This document shows, in pieces, positions 17,881-27,748 of a DNA stretch of 64,000 nucleotides; within the stretch, counting starts at the first letter, position 1; every line of letters starts with the position of its first letter. The translations under genes were made by a program, and so were the position numbers. The notes beneath the pieces are model-generated. The model was given only the letters and a program-made list of their open reading frames with translations, was not told where the DNA came from and ran no database searches. Source of the DNA: Antribacter gilvus (GTDB taxonomy: Bacteria > Actinomycetota > Actinomycetes > Actinomycetales > Cellulomonadaceae); NCBI RefSeq assembly GCF_003946865.1, contig NZ_QXTH01000001.1, forward strand, positions 682,001 to 746,000, in the 5' to 3' direction.

Positions 17881-18411
17881 ATGGACACCGCCTTCACCCC
17901 CACCCGCTCCGCGACGTTCGGCGACCGGCTCCGGCTCGAGTGGTACCTGCTCCGCCTCGAGACCGCCCTGCAGGACTACCCCGGCCGGCGTCGGCGGCAG
18001 ATCCTGCGCGAGCTCCGGGCCGAGCTGGCCGCCACGGCCCAGGAGACGGGCATGGCTACCGCACTCGCCGACCTGGGCCGCCCGGGCCGGCTCGCCGCGC
18101 AGTACCTGAGCGAGCTCGACGTCCCGACGCCGCGCTGGAACGACGGCGCTGTCGTCGCGGCCCTCGTCGCGTTCGGGCTGCCGCTCTACTTCTGGTTCGG
18201 CGTCGGGATCGGCGCCACCGAGGCGCTGGGCGTGGCGGGCAGCGGCGCGGCCGAGGTCTCGATCTTCGGCGTGACCCTGGACCTCGTGAACACGCCCGAG
18301 GAGCTCTCGGTCGCCTGGCAGGTCCACTGGGGCTGGGTGCTCGGGTGCGCCCTCGTGGGTGTCGTGGTGTTCCTCGTCGCCGCCCGCGCCTGGCGGGCGC
18401 TCGCGCGCTGA
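17881..18411 (+). CDS. HAAS/DUF1700-like membrane protein
   Basis: The 176-residue product has a cytoplasmic N-terminal helical domain (about 15-90, LRLEWYLLRLETALQDYPGR ... LADLGRPGRLAAQYL) resembling the HAAS signalling domain, then two TM segments (about 95-117 and 155-172). Such proteins are typically encoded after padR and are thought to act with it in membrane-stress signalling. The Shine-Dalgarno GGAGGAACTC is strong. Converges with tsaD, 4 nt between stops. Confidence 0.8.
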   Translation: MDTAFTPTRSATFGDRLRLEWYLLRLETALQDYPGRRRRQILRELRAELAATAQETGMATALADLGRPGRLAAQYLSELDVPTPRWNDGAVVAALVAFGLPLYFWFGVGIGATEALGVAGSGAAEVSIFGVTLDLVNTPEELSVAWQVHWGWVLGCALVGVVVFLVAARAWRALAR

Positions 18412-18415
18412 CCTG

Positions 18416-19459
18416 TCAGACGGTCACGGTCGTCAGCGGCATCGACGAGTCCACCGGGATGTCGAGGGCCGACGGCGCCACGCCCGCCCGCACCACGGCC
18501 GAGCCGAGGGCCGCGATCATCGCCCCGTTGTCGGTGCAGTAGCGGATCGGCGGGATGCGGAGGTTGATCCCGGCCTCCGCGCAGCGCTTCGCGGCCATCT
18601 CCCGCAGCTGGGAGTTGGCCGAGAAGCCGCCGCCGACCACGAGGGTGTCGACGTCGTGCCGATGGCAGGCCGCGATCGTCTTGGCGGTCAGCACGTCGGC
18701 GACGGCCTCGGCGAACGACGCGGCGACGTCGGCCAGGGGGATCTCCTGGCCGACGTCGGTGCGCGCCTCGACCCAGCGCGCGACGGCGGTCTTGAGGCCC
18801 GAGAACGAGAAGTCGTATGCGTGCTTCTCCTGGTCCTTGCGGGCGGTGAGACCGCGGGGGAAGCGGATCGCGTGCGGGTCGCCCTCACGGGCCAGGCGAT
18901 CCACGTGCGGCCCGCCGGGATAGGGCAGGCCCAGGAGGCGGCCGACCTTGTCGAACGCCTCGCCCGCGGCGTCGTCCAAGGTGGAGCCCAGCTCCGTCAC
19001 CCGCGTGGCGACGTCCTCGACGAGGAGCAGGGAGCTGTGCCCGCCGCTGACGACGAGGGCCATGGTGCGCTCGGGGAACGGGCCCTCGACCAGCTGGTCC
19101 ACCGCGGCGTGGCCGATGACGTGGTTGACGCCGTAGAGCGGTCTGTTGAGACCGATGGACAGGGCCTTGGCGGCGCTCGCGCCGATCGTCAGCGGCCCCA
19201 CGAGGCCGGGGCCCGCGGTGACGGCGATGGCGTCGACCTCGCTGAGGTCCACGTCTGCCTCGCCCAGCGCCCGCTGGATCGTGGGCACCATCGCCTCGAG
19301 GTGGGCGCGGCTCGCGACCTCGGGGATGATCCCGCCGTAGCGGGCGTGCTCGTCCATCGAGCTCGCGACAGCGTCGACCAGGAGCTCGTTCCCGCGGACG
19401 AGAGCGATGCCGGTCTCGTCGCAGGAGGTCTCGATGCCGAGGACGAGGGGATCAGCCAT
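18416..19459 (-). CDS. tsaD: tRNA N6-adenosine threonylcarbamoyltransferase
   Basis: Catalytic subunit that attaches threonylcarbamoyl to A37 of tRNA. 347 residues in the Kae1/TsaD family: [12 protein letters not shown] at the N-terminus, metal ligands His113 and His117 in [15 protein letters not shown], and [13 protein letters not shown]. It lies opposite tsaE-tsaB-rimI, whereas these genes are usually colinear, so the padR/sseA block and tsaD mark a local rearrangement. A GATAAT -10 (19466-19471, minus strand) is 6 nt before the ATG. Confidence 0.96.
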   Translation of the reverse strand: MADPLVLGIETSCDETGIALVRGNELLVDAVASSMDEHARYGGIIPEVASRAHLEAMVPTIQRALGEADVDLSEVDAIAVTAGPGLVGPLTIGASAAKALSIGLNRPLYGVNHVIGHAAVDQLVEGPFPERTMALVVSGGHSSLLLVEDVATRVTELGSTLDDAAGEAFDKVGRLLGLPYPGGPHVDRLAREGDPHAIRFPRGLTARKDQEKHAYDFSFSGLKTAVARWVEARTDVGQEIPLADVAASFAEAVADVLTAKTIAACHRHDVDTLVVGGGFSANSQLREMAAKRCAEAGINLRIPPIRYCTDNGAMIAALGSAVVRAGVAPSALDIPVDSSMPLTTVTV

Positions 19460-19495
19460 GGACCCATTATCCCGCGTCCTGCGCTCGGGCGGTCC

Positions 19496-20641
19496 TCAGC
19501 CGAGAGGGCGGCCCGCCCGCATCTCCGCCACGAGGCCGTGCACCACGGCCTCCAGGTCGCCGTCGTGCCGGGCGGCCATCGCGCGCTGCCTCTGGTACGA
19601 CGCTCCCGAGCGGAGGATGTCGCGCACGCCCGCCAGCTCGGCGCTGCAGCCGAGCCGCTCCGCGACCGGCTCGAGCTCGACCAGCAGCTTCCCCACTGAG
19701 TCCGTGACGAGCTCTTCCTCGCCGTCGGCGTCCGTGATGACGATCGCCTCCATGCCGTAGCGGGCCGCCCGCCACTTGTTCTCCCGGACGAACCAGTGCG
19801 GCATCGTGGGCAGGGTGCGCCCGTGGTCGAGCTGTGTGGACAGGTGCTCCACGAGGCAGTGCACCAGGGCGGCGAGGGCCAGGAGCTCCGCAAGGTTCGT
19901 GGGCCCGTCGCAGACGCGCACCTCGAGCGTCCCGTAGGTGGGCGACGGCCGGATGTCCCAGTGGATCTCGTTGAACTGGTCCACCACGCCCACGTGGAGC
20001 ATGTCGCCGGCGTACGCCTCGAGCTCCTCCCAGCTGTCGAACTGGTAGGGCAGGCCGGCCGTCGGGATCTGCTGGAACAGGAGGGTGCGGGTCGAGGCGT
20101 AGCCGGTGTCGACCCCGCCCCAGTACGGCGACGACGCCGAGAGCGCCTGCAGGTGCGGAACGTAGGGCAGCAGACCGGCCAGGAGCGGCAGCGCCTTCGC
20201 GCGGTCCTCGACCCCCACGTGCACATGCAGCCCGTAGATCAGGAGCTGCCGGCCCCAGAACTGCGTGCGGTCGATGATGCGGGTGTAGCGGTCCTTGTCG
20301 GTGACCTTCTGCGCCTCCCAGCTCGCGAACGGGTGCGTCCCCGCGCACATCAGCTCGACGCGCTGGGGGTCGGTGATGCGGCGGATCTCCTCGACCGAGC
20401 GCTGCAGGTCCGCTCCCGCCTCGCCGACGGTGCGGCTCACGCCGCTGACCACCTCGACGGTGTTGCGGAGGAACTCGGACTTGAAGCGCGGGTGGTCGCC
20501 GTCGGGCGCGAGGGCCTCCAGCACCGTCCCGGCGGTCTGCCGCAGGTCTCCCGAGTCGGTGTCGACCAGGGCGAGCTCCCACTCCAGGCCGACCGTCGAC
20601 CGCTCCGACCTGGCGAACGGCAGTCGCGCAGGCGTGCTCAT
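19496..20641 (-). CDS. YbdK-type carboxylate-amine ligase (GCS2 family)
   Basis: ATP-grasp-like GCS2 family, 381 residues: STVGLEWELALVD, KSEFLRNTVEVVSG, GLHVHVGVED and VRENKWRAARYG. E. coli YbdK has weak glutamate-cysteine ligase activity; in Actinobacteria, which use mycothiol, the substrates are uncertain, and EgtA-like roles are an alternative. The ATG overlaps the stop of the upstream methyltransferase (ATGA), so the two are co-translated. The stop is 36 nt from the tsaD start on the same strand. Confidence 0.88.
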   Translation of the reverse strand: MSTPARLPFARSERSTVGLEWELALVDTDSGDLRQTAGTVLEALAPDGDHPRFKSEFLRNTVEVVSGVSRTVGEAGADLQRSVEEIRRITDPQRVELMCAGTHPFASWEAQKVTDKDRYTRIIDRTQFWGRQLLIYGLHVHVGVEDRAKALPLLAGLLPYVPHLQALSASSPYWGGVDTGYASTRTLLFQQIPTAGLPYQFDSWEELEAYAGDMLHVGVVDQFNEIHWDIRPSPTYGTLEVRVCDGPTNLAELLALAALVHCLVEHLSTQLDHGRTLPTMPHWFVRENKWRAARYGMEAIVITDADGEEELVTDSVGKLLVELEPVAERLGCSAELAGVRDILRSGASYQRQRAMAARHDGDLEAVVHGLVAEMRAGRPLG

Positions 20642-21915
20642 CCACGGCCCCCGAGCGGCTCGACCACCAGGATCTGCTGCGATCCCGCGACCCGCGTGAG
20701 GATGATGGTGGCCTCTTCGCCGCCGGTCAGCACGAGCTGCGACCGGAGCTGCTCCGGCACCACGGCGGTCCCCCGCTTCTTGATGGTGATCCGGCCGACG
20801 TTGCGCTCACGGAGGTAGGCCTTGAGCCGCTTGAGCCCGAACGGCATCGTGTCGAGGACCCGGTACCCGGTCGCGACCGGTGCCTCGGCGCCCCCGTCGC
20901 CCGAGTGCAGGGCGGCCGGGTCGGTCGGGGGCAGCGCTCCCGGCGTGTCGGTCGTGATGTACGCGATCGTGGGGTCGACGAGCCGCCCGCCCAGCTCGGC
21001 GGCGACGTGCGCGACCAGGCCGGCCCGGATGATCGCGCCGTCCGGCTCGTAGAGGTACTGACCCACGGCGCCGACGTCCGGCACGACGACCGTGGCCGGG
21101 TCCTCCCGGACGGTACGGCTCAGGGTGTGCTCCTTGCCCTCGGCGTCCGTCACGGTGCGGAGCACCAGGGCGGACCGGCCGGGCCCCGCGGGCGCGAGGG
21201 GGCCGAACCAGAGGCCGGCCTCGACCACGTCGCCGTCGACGGAGACCCACTGCGTCTCCGCGTCGGCGGGCAGCCCCTCGTGGGGGATGCCCGGGCCGAC
21301 CTTGATACCGACGGCCGGGACGACGTCCCGCAGCGCCCACACGGCGTCGAGCGGGGGAGCGTACGCGCGGGGGTCGAAGATGCGGGACCCGGCGCGGGTA
21401 CGGCGTGCGGGGTCGGCGTAGACACCGTCGACGCCCTCGGCGAGCAGGTCGAGCGTGAGGCCGTCCGTGTGGCGTACCTCCGCCTCGGGGAAGTGGCGCA
21501 GGTTGACCGCGGCGATCGCCGCCGTCACCTCGTCCACGTCCGTGGCCAGCACGCGCAGGCCCGTGGCGGCGAACGTCATGGCGTCGGCGCCGACACCACA
21601 GGTCAGGTCGGCCACGAGGGTGGTGCCCGCGTCGCGGTACCGGCGGGCGTGCACGGCCGCGACCAGCAGCCGGGTGGCCTGCTCGAGTCCGTCGGGGGTG
21701 AAGAGCATCCCGTCGGCGAAGTCGCCGAACTTGGCCCGGGCCTTGGCGCGCAGGCGCGACTGGGTCAGCGCGGCTGCGGCGAGGTCCGGTGCGATGCCGC
21801 CCTCGCGCAGCCTGGTCGCGGTCCGCATGGCGAGTCGTTCGTCGTAGGGCGGGAGGGCGCCAAGCAGTGCCCAACCTTCCGGGCTGAGAAGTTTGCTCAG
21901 AATCGCCGCATCCAT
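20638..21915 (-). CDS. class I SAM-dependent methyltransferase with THUMP-like C-terminus
   Basis: 425 residues. The Rossmann SAM-binding motif VADLTCGVGADA is in the middle third, followed by VLATDVDEVTAAIAAVN and GVYADPARR, with an RNA-recognition-like C-terminal part (RLKAYLRERNVGRITIKKRG). This arrangement is conserved in Actinobacteria and suggests an RNA target, though none is established. The ATG at 21913-21915 gives the family start MDAAILSKLL; the open frame up to 22161 is Pro-rich and overlaps the groES control region, so it is not coding. Confidence 0.85.
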   Translation of the reverse strand: MDAAILSKLLSPEGWALLGALPPYDERLAMRTATRLREGGIAPDLAAAALTQSRLRAKARAKFGDFADGMLFTPDGLEQATRLLVAAVHARRYRDAGTTLVADLTCGVGADAMTFAATGLRVLATDVDEVTAAIAAVNLRHFPEAEVRHTDGLTLDLLAEGVDGVYADPARRTRAGSRIFDPRAYAPPLDAVWALRDVVPAVGIKVGPGIPHEGLPADAETQWVSVDGDVVEAGLWFGPLAPAGPGRSALVLRTVTDAEGKEHTLSRTVREDPATVVVPDVGAVGQYLYEPDGAIIRAGLVAHVAAELGGRLVDPTIAYITTDTPGALPPTDPAALHSGDGGAEAPVATGYRVLDTMPFGLKRLKAYLRERNVGRITIKKRGTAVVPEQLRSQLVLTGGEEATIILTRVAGSQQILVVEPLGGRG

Positions 21916-22154
21916 GGGCAGATCTTTCCATGCGAGTCGGGGGGCTGGCGAGACCTCGGGAGGGTCCTTTTCGCGAACTTTGCCTAACGGGGGTGGGTGG
22001 TTGGCGTTCTGGGGCCGTCCGAGTGCCGGTGGGGGCGTGCGCTCTGGAGCGTCCGGACCGGAGGCCCCGTCCCCCCAGCACATCACGGATCGGCCGTCGA
22101 CCGCGAGACGGCTCGCATGTCGAAGGGGCCGGACGGTCACCGCCGCCCCGCGGA
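21916..22154. other. intergenic region without recognised gene
   Basis: Together with the groES control region it makes a 444-nt gap between divergent starts. I see no ORF with coding character, RNA gene or repeat in 21916-22154. It must hold the methyltransferase promoter, but no convincing -10/-35 pair stands out. Confidence 0.5.
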
Positions 22155-22181
22155 TTGGCACTCGCCTTGACCGAGTGCTAG
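22155..22181. promoter_or_regulatory. CIRCE operator (HrcA site) of groES
   Basis: TTGGCACTC, nine spacer bases, GAGTGCTAG. This matches the CIRCE consensus TTAGCACTC-N9-GAGTGCTAA except for one position in each arm. It lies across the spacer of a near-consensus promoter, where bound HrcA would block RNA polymerase, so groES should be induced by heat or misfolded protein. Confidence 0.93.
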
Positions 22182-22195
22182 CGCCGACCTAGATT
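22167..22195 (+). promoter_or_regulatory. groES promoter
   Basis: TTGACC (22167-22172), 17-nt spacer, TAGATT (22190-22195). Transcription should begin near 22202, giving a leader of about 158 nt. The right CIRCE arm lies within the spacer. Confidence 0.8.
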
Positions 22196-22204
22196 TGGGG
22201 GTGT

Positions 22205-22241
22205 CACCGCCGCCCCCGGCTCTGCCGGGCCGGCGGCGGTG
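22205..22241 (+). other. 5'-terminal hairpin of the groES leader
   Basis: CACCGCCGCC (22205-22214) pairs with GGCGGCGGTG (22232-22241) and CCCGGC (22215-22220) with GCCGGG (22224-22229) around a 3-nt loop, with a CC bulge. This 16-bp stem starts within a few bases of the predicted transcription start and probably protects the 5' end of the mRNA. Confidence 0.65.
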
Positions 22242-22359
22242 CCGTGAGATGTTCCGTGCCCGCCGGCACCCGCGACGACGGCGGAACGCCGAACGCTCGA
22301 CCCGCTCAGACAACCACCGCAGCTGATCAACGATCTGCTCACGAAAGAGGAGGTCCGAC

Positions 22360-22656
22360 GTGTCGGTCCCCATCAAGCCGCTCGAGGACAGGATCGTGGT
22401 CAAGGCTCTCGAGGCCGAGACCACGACCGCTTCCGGCCTGGTCATCCCGGACACCGCCAAGGAGAAGCCCCAGGAGGGCGAGGTCCTGGCCGTGGGCCCG
22501 GGCCGCGTGGACGACAACGGCAACCGTGTGCCGCTGGACGTCACCGTGGGTGACAAGGTGATCTACTCGAAGTACGGCGGCACCGAGGTCAAGTACGCGG
22601 GTGAGGAGTACCTGGTGCTCTCCGCTCGCGACATCCTCGCCGTGGTCGTCAGCTGA
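22360..22656 (+). CDS. groES: co-chaperonin GroES
   Basis: The 98-residue lid of the GroEL chamber. It begins [19 protein letters not shown] and has the mobile-loop region [18 protein letters not shown] and [20 protein letters not shown] near the end. GTG start with GAGGAGGT 7 nt upstream. It is monocistronic: a strong hairpin follows and the next gene (whiB3) is on the other strand, so the partner groEL must be elsewhere. Regulated by CIRCE/HrcA. Confidence 0.97.
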   Translation: MSVPIKPLEDRIVVKALEAETTTASGLVIPDTAKEKPQEGEVLAVGPGRVDDNGNRVPLDVTVGDKVIYSKYGGTEVKYAGEEYLVLSARDILAVVVS

Positions 22657-22699
22657 CGCTCGGCTCACAAGCCTGAGCGCGGCTCGCACCGCGATCGCC

Positions 22700-22732
22700 G
22701 AAGGCCCCGCACCGTCATGGTGCGGGGCCTTC
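22700..22732 (+). terminator. groES terminator
   Basis: Perfect 14-bp stem GAAGGCCCCGCACC / GGTGCGGGGCCTTC with a 5-nt loop (GTCAT), 43 nt after the stop codon. No T-run follows, which is usual in high-GC Actinobacteria. Confidence 0.8.
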
Positions 22733-22840
22733 GTGCGTCACGCGGAGGGCTCGTGCTGCGGACGTGCTCACTGCTACGTGCTGGGAATCAGGGTTGTCGG
22801 CTGCTCGCGAGGGGGCGCGGCACAGCCATCGGTGTGGTGC

Positions 22841-23128
22841 TCAGGCGCTGACAGCCTTGCCGGCCAGGATCGCGGCCCGCTCGTCCTCGCTCAGGCCGCC
22901 CCACACGCCGTAGGGCTCGCGCACCCGGAGCGACTGCTCCCGGCACTGCATCATCACGGGGCAGCTGCGGCAGATCGCCTTGGCTGCCTCTGCGCGGCGG
23001 CGCCTGGTGGAGCCCCGCTCGCCTTCTGGGTGGAAGAACAAGGTGTCGTCCGCATCGCGGCACGCCCCCTGGTACTGCCACTCCCACAGTTCCATCACCG
23101 GTCCGGGAAGCCTCGAGATCTCCGTCAT
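22841..23128 (-). CDS. whiB3: WhiB-family iron-sulfur regulator, WhiB3-like
   Basis: A 95-residue [4Fe-4S] protein with ligands Cys23, Cys53, Cys56 and Cys62 (spacing C-x29-C-x2-C-x5-C) and the GVWGG turn at 74-78. The stretches WQYQGACR, FFHPEGERG and REPYGVWGGLSE match WhiB3 rather than WhiB1 or WhiB2. WhiB3 responds to redox state and NO and works with the primary sigma factor. Position beside groES and before guaB also fits whiB3 of Mycobacterium. The ATG at 23126-23128 is preferred over the upstream one because a promoter places the transcript start at this ATG. Confidence 0.92.
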   Translation of the reverse strand: MTEISRLPGPVMELWEWQYQGACRDADDTLFFHPEGERGSTRRRRAEAAKAICRSCPVMMQCREQSLRVREPYGVWGGLSEDERAAILAGKAVSA

Positions 23129-23135
23129 GCCGAAC

Positions 23136-23164
23136 AACCTACAAGTTGTGCAGAAGTTGTTCAA
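23136..23164 (-). promoter_or_regulatory. whiB3 promoter
   Basis: On the minus strand, TTGAAC (23159-23164), 17-nt spacer, TAGGTT (23136-23141), then 7 nt to the ATG. The predicted start site falls on the initiator codon, so whiB3 mRNA would be leaderless. Confidence 0.65.
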
Positions 23165-23330
23165 GGGGCGTGTCGAAGTGATCCGGACCGATTCGATCGT
23201 GACTGAAACGTGTCAAGGCTGGCTCGGTTTGTGACCGGATTTGTTCAGAACTGCAACGAATTGGCCGCAGTTCCGCGGCGCGCCGGGGTTCGCGGTGGCG
23301 ACAGCCTGTCCCGCTCGGCAGAATCGAGGC

Positions 23331-24524
23331 ATGACATCCTCGCGACCTGCCCCGTCCACGGGCGGGTCACGCGCGTCCAGTCCCGGCCTTGCTGTCGCTG
23401 CCGTAGCCAGGAGACTCGGGGTCGCTCCGGCGACCCTTCGTACCTGGGACCGCCGCTACGGGCTCGGGCCTTCGGGCCGCACCGCGGGCTCGCACCGCCG
23501 CTACACGCCCGACGACGTCGCGCGGCTCATGGTGATGCGCCGGCTGACGCTCGAGGGTCACGCGCCCGCGGACGCGGCGCAGCTCGCCAAGGAGGCCGGT
23601 GCCGAGGAGCTCATCACGGTCGGCGACCTGCGGGCCGACGCGGACGGACCCGACGCGCAGGACGACCGGCGCACCCCCGACCAGGGCGGGGCGCCGCTGA
23701 CGGCACCGCCCGCCGTCCTCGGCGACCGGGGCCGTGGCGAGACGCCCGCCGAGGCCGGCCCGCCGGCGTCGGGCAGCGAGGAGGACACGATGCGGCGCGG
23801 GCACCTGCGTGCCCTGCCGGGCGGCGCGGGCGCCGGCGCCGTGGCCACCCTGCGGTCCGCGCCCGCCGGGCCGACGCCCGGCCGGCTGTCCGCGCTCGTG
23901 GACGCGGCGCTGGCCTACAACCGCACGTCGTGCGACGCCCTGCTGGCCCTCGGGCCGGACAGCGACCCCGCCGCCTGGTGGACCGAGCTGGTCGAGCCCG
24001 CGTGGCGTCGCGTGGCGGAGCGCACCGTCCTGGCGACGCCGGGCGAGGTCCCGGAGGTGGTGCTCGCCACGGCCGCCCTGCGGGCCCTGCGCAACTACAC
24101 CGAGGAGTTCGAGCGGGCCATCGTCGAGGCGGGCGGCCCTCCGGCGAACCACCCGAGCAGGATGCGCAAGATCGTGCTGGTGTTCGCGGCGCCGGACGAG
24201 GTGGTGCCGCTGTCCGCGCACGCGCTCGCCGCGGCGCTGGCGGCACAGGGGTCGATGGCCAAGATCGTGACGGGGCCGGCGAGCACGCACCGCTCCGTGG
24301 AGCTCGTCACCATGGTCCGGCCCGCCGCCCTCGTCCTCGCCACCACCCAGGCGCGGCCCGATCTCGACGTGGTGCACGCCGTGCACGAGAGCTACCCCGA
24401 GCTGCCGATCTTCGTCGGCCTGCGACGGGACGCCGCCGCGTCGGACCTGCCGTTCGGGCCCACGGTGCAGCAGCTCCGGTCGTTCAACGGGCTGCTCCAC
24501 GAGGTGCTCGCCGTCCTGCGGTGA
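23331..24524 (+). CDS. MerR-family regulator with cobalamin-binding-like C-terminus lacking the B12 residues
   Basis: 397 residues. The N-terminal winged helix (about 20-85) reads VAAVARRLGVAPATLRTWDR ... AGSHRRYTPDDVARL, typical of MerR. After an acidic, Pro-rich linker comes a helical domain (YNRTSCDALLAL ... RALRNYTEEF) and a Rossmann-like domain (KIVLVFAAPDEVVPLSAHAL), the layout of CarH/LitR photoreceptors. The base-off ExxHxxG histidine and the Wx9EH signature are absent, so B12 binding is unlikely. ATG at 23331 is preceded by CGAGGC and gives the first conserved residues. Divergent from whiB3. Confidence 0.8.
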   Translation: MTSSRPAPSTGGSRASSPGLAVAAVARRLGVAPATLRTWDRRYGLGPSGRTAGSHRRYTPDDVARLMVMRRLTLEGHAPADAAQLAKEAGAEELITVGDLRADADGPDAQDDRRTPDQGGAPLTAPPAVLGDRGRGETPAEAGPPASGSEEDTMRRGHLRALPGGAGAGAVATLRSAPAGPTPGRLSALVDAALAYNRTSCDALLALGPDSDPAAWWTELVEPAWRRVAERTVLATPGEVPEVVLATAALRALRNYTEEFERAIVEAGGPPANHPSRMRKIVLVFAAPDEVVPLSAHALAAALAAQGSMAKIVTGPASTHRSVELVTMVRPAALVLATTQARPDLDVVHAVHESYPELPIFVGLRRDAAASDLPFGPTVQQLRSFNGLLHEVLAVLR

Positions 24525-24587
24525 CCGGTTCGCGTGACGCACGCGACCTGTGGACCCCCTGGCCGGGTGCCAGGGGGCTCGGCGTAG

Positions 24588-26120
<1,533 letters not shown>

Positions 26121-26131
26121 CCAGACGCAAG

Positions 26132-26177
26132 AGTGATCCCTGCCAGGCTCCGGCGAGAGAGCCTGGCAGGGATCACT
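26132..26177. terminator. guaB terminator, bidirectional
   Basis: Perfect 19-bp stem: AGTGATCCCTGCCAGGCTC (26132-26150) and its reverse complement (26159-26177), 8-nt loop. It is 11 nt after guaB and 12 nt from the stop of the convergent XRE-MurA gene. Confidence 0.8.
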
Positions 26178-26189
26178 GCGCTCACGGTA

Positions 26190-27743
26190 TCAGTCCCGGA
26201 ACGTCTCGATGTGCGCGCCCAGCTCGATGAGGCGCTCGGTGAGCTGCTCGTAGCCGCGGGCGATGATGTCGACGCCGCGCAGCTCGGAGGTGCCCTTCGA
26301 GGCGAGCATGCCGAGCAGGATGACGACGGCGGGCCGCAGGGCGGGCGGGCAGCTGATCTCGGCGCCCGAGAACCGGGTGGGGCCCGTGACCTGGAGCCGG
26401 TGCGCGTCGAGCAGCCGCACGTCGGCACCCAGGCGCGTCAGGTCGGTGAGGTGCACCGCGCGGCCCTCGTAGACCCAGTCGTGGATCAGCGTGGTGCCGG
26501 TGGCGCACGCGGCGATCACGGCGAAGAACGGCAGGTTGTCGATGTTCAGGCCGGGGAACGGCATGGGGTGGATCTTGTCGATCGGGGCCCGGAGCGTGCT
26601 CGGGTGCACCGTGACGTCCACGAGCCGGGTGCGGCCGTTGCGGGCGAGGTACTCGTCGCTCAGCGTGTACTGCAGGCCCATCTCGCTCAACGTGGCGAGC
26701 TCGATCTCCATGAACTCGATCGGGACCCGCGCGACGGTGATCTCCGACCCCGTGACGATCCCGGCGGTGAGAAGGCTCATCGCCTCGACCGGGTCCTCGG
26801 AGACGGCGTACTCCACGTCGGCGTCGATCCGCGGCCGGCCGTGGACGCGGAGCGTCGTGGTCCCGATGCCGTCGATCTTGACGCCCAGCAGCTCGAGGTA
26901 GAAGCACAGGTCCTGGACCATGTAGTTCGAGCTGGCGTTGCGGATGGTGGTGACGCCGTCGCGTCCCGCCGCGGCCATCAGGGCGTTCTCGGTGACCGTG
27001 TCGCCGCGCTCGGTGAGCACGATCGACAGGTCGCCGCTCGCCGGGGAGACGGTCGCGTGGTAGCGGTTCGCCGTGGCCGTGACATCCAGGCCGAAGGGCC
27101 GCAGGGCGATCATGTGCGGCTCGACGGTGCGGGTGCCGAGGTCGCAGCCCCCGGCGTAGGGGAGCTCGAACCGCTCCTCGGTGCCGAGCAGCGGGCCGAA
27201 GAACATGATGATCGAGCGGGTGCGGACCGCCGCGTCGACGTCGATCCTGCTCAGGTCCAGCGTGGCGGGCCGGACGACCTCCAGGTCCCGCCCGTCGGCG
27301 GACCACTCGGCGCGCACGCCCACGGACCGGAGCACGTCGACGATGCGGTCGACCTCGACGATGCGGGCCACGCCGCGCAGCACGGTGCGGCCGCTGTTGA
27401 GGAGCGACGCGCACAGCAGAGCGACCGCGCCGTTCTTGGAGGAGTTCACCTCGATGCGGCCGGAGAGCTGGTGGCCGCCCTCGACGCGGAGGTGCGAGTG
27501 CTTGGGCGCACCCACGCTGATGAGTGCCGACTCGAGGGCCGCGCTGATCCGGCCGATCATCTCGAGGCTGAGGTTCTGCTGGCCCTGCTCGATCCGGTGC
27601 ACCGCGCTCTGACTGGTTCCCAGCCGTTCGGCGAGCTGTGCCTGGGTGAGTCCCCGGTGCCGGCGGGCGGAGCGGACGAGCCCTCCGACCTGCGCGGCGT
27701 CCACCGTAGGAATCTCGCTGACGGTCGTCGTACCGATGGTCAT
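26190..27743 (-). CDS. XRE helix-turn-helix / UDP-GlcNAc 1-carboxyvinyltransferase (MurA-like) fusion
   Basis: 517 residues. Residues 18-73 are a Cro/XRE helix-turn-helix (LTQAQLAERLGTSQSAVHRI); residues ~84-517 are an EPSP-synthase/MurA fold. MurA transfers enolpyruvate from PEP to UDP-GlcNAc. Key residues are retained: Lys103-Asn104 (SSKNGA, E. coli K22/N23), Cys200 in AGGCDLGTR (the fosfomycin-target Cys115) and Asp402 (D305) in PFPGLNIDNL. The ENRF motif near F328 is changed to EGRA. So the enzyme may work, perhaps with altered substrate contacts. A palindrome lies 5 nt before its ATG, suggesting autoregulation. Ordinary MurA lacks a DNA-binding domain; this is probably a paralogue. Confidence 0.88.
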   Translation of the reverse strand: MTIGTTTVSEIPTVDAAQVGGLVRSARRHRGLTQAQLAERLGTSQSAVHRIEQGQQNLSLEMIGRISAALESALISVGAPKHSHLRVEGGHQLSGRIEVNSSKNGAVALLCASLLNSGRTVLRGVARIVEVDRIVDVLRSVGVRAEWSADGRDLEVVRPATLDLSRIDVDAAVRTRSIIMFFGPLLGTEERFELPYAGGCDLGTRTVEPHMIALRPFGLDVTATANRYHATVSPASGDLSIVLTERGDTVTENALMAAAGRDGVTTIRNASSNYMVQDLCFYLELLGVKIDGIGTTTLRVHGRPRIDADVEYAVSEDPVEAMSLLTAGIVTGSEITVARVPIEFMEIELATLSEMGLQYTLSDEYLARNGRTRLVDVTVHPSTLRAPIDKIHPMPFPGLNIDNLPFFAVIAACATGTTLIHDWVYEGRAVHLTDLTRLGADVRLLDAHRLQVTGPTRFSGAEISCPPALRPAVVILLGMLASKGTSELRGVDIIARGYEQLTERLIELGAHIETFRD

Positions 27744-27748
27744 GACAA

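Noticed and set aside
21916-22161. N-terminal extension of the methyltransferase
   Set aside because: It is Pro-rich without homology and would overlap the CIRCE/promoter region of groES.
26190-27743. The XRE-MurA gene as the sole housekeeping murA
   Set aside because: The HTH fusion and the altered ENRF motif make a paralogue more likely, but I cannot see the rest of the genome, so this is not settled.
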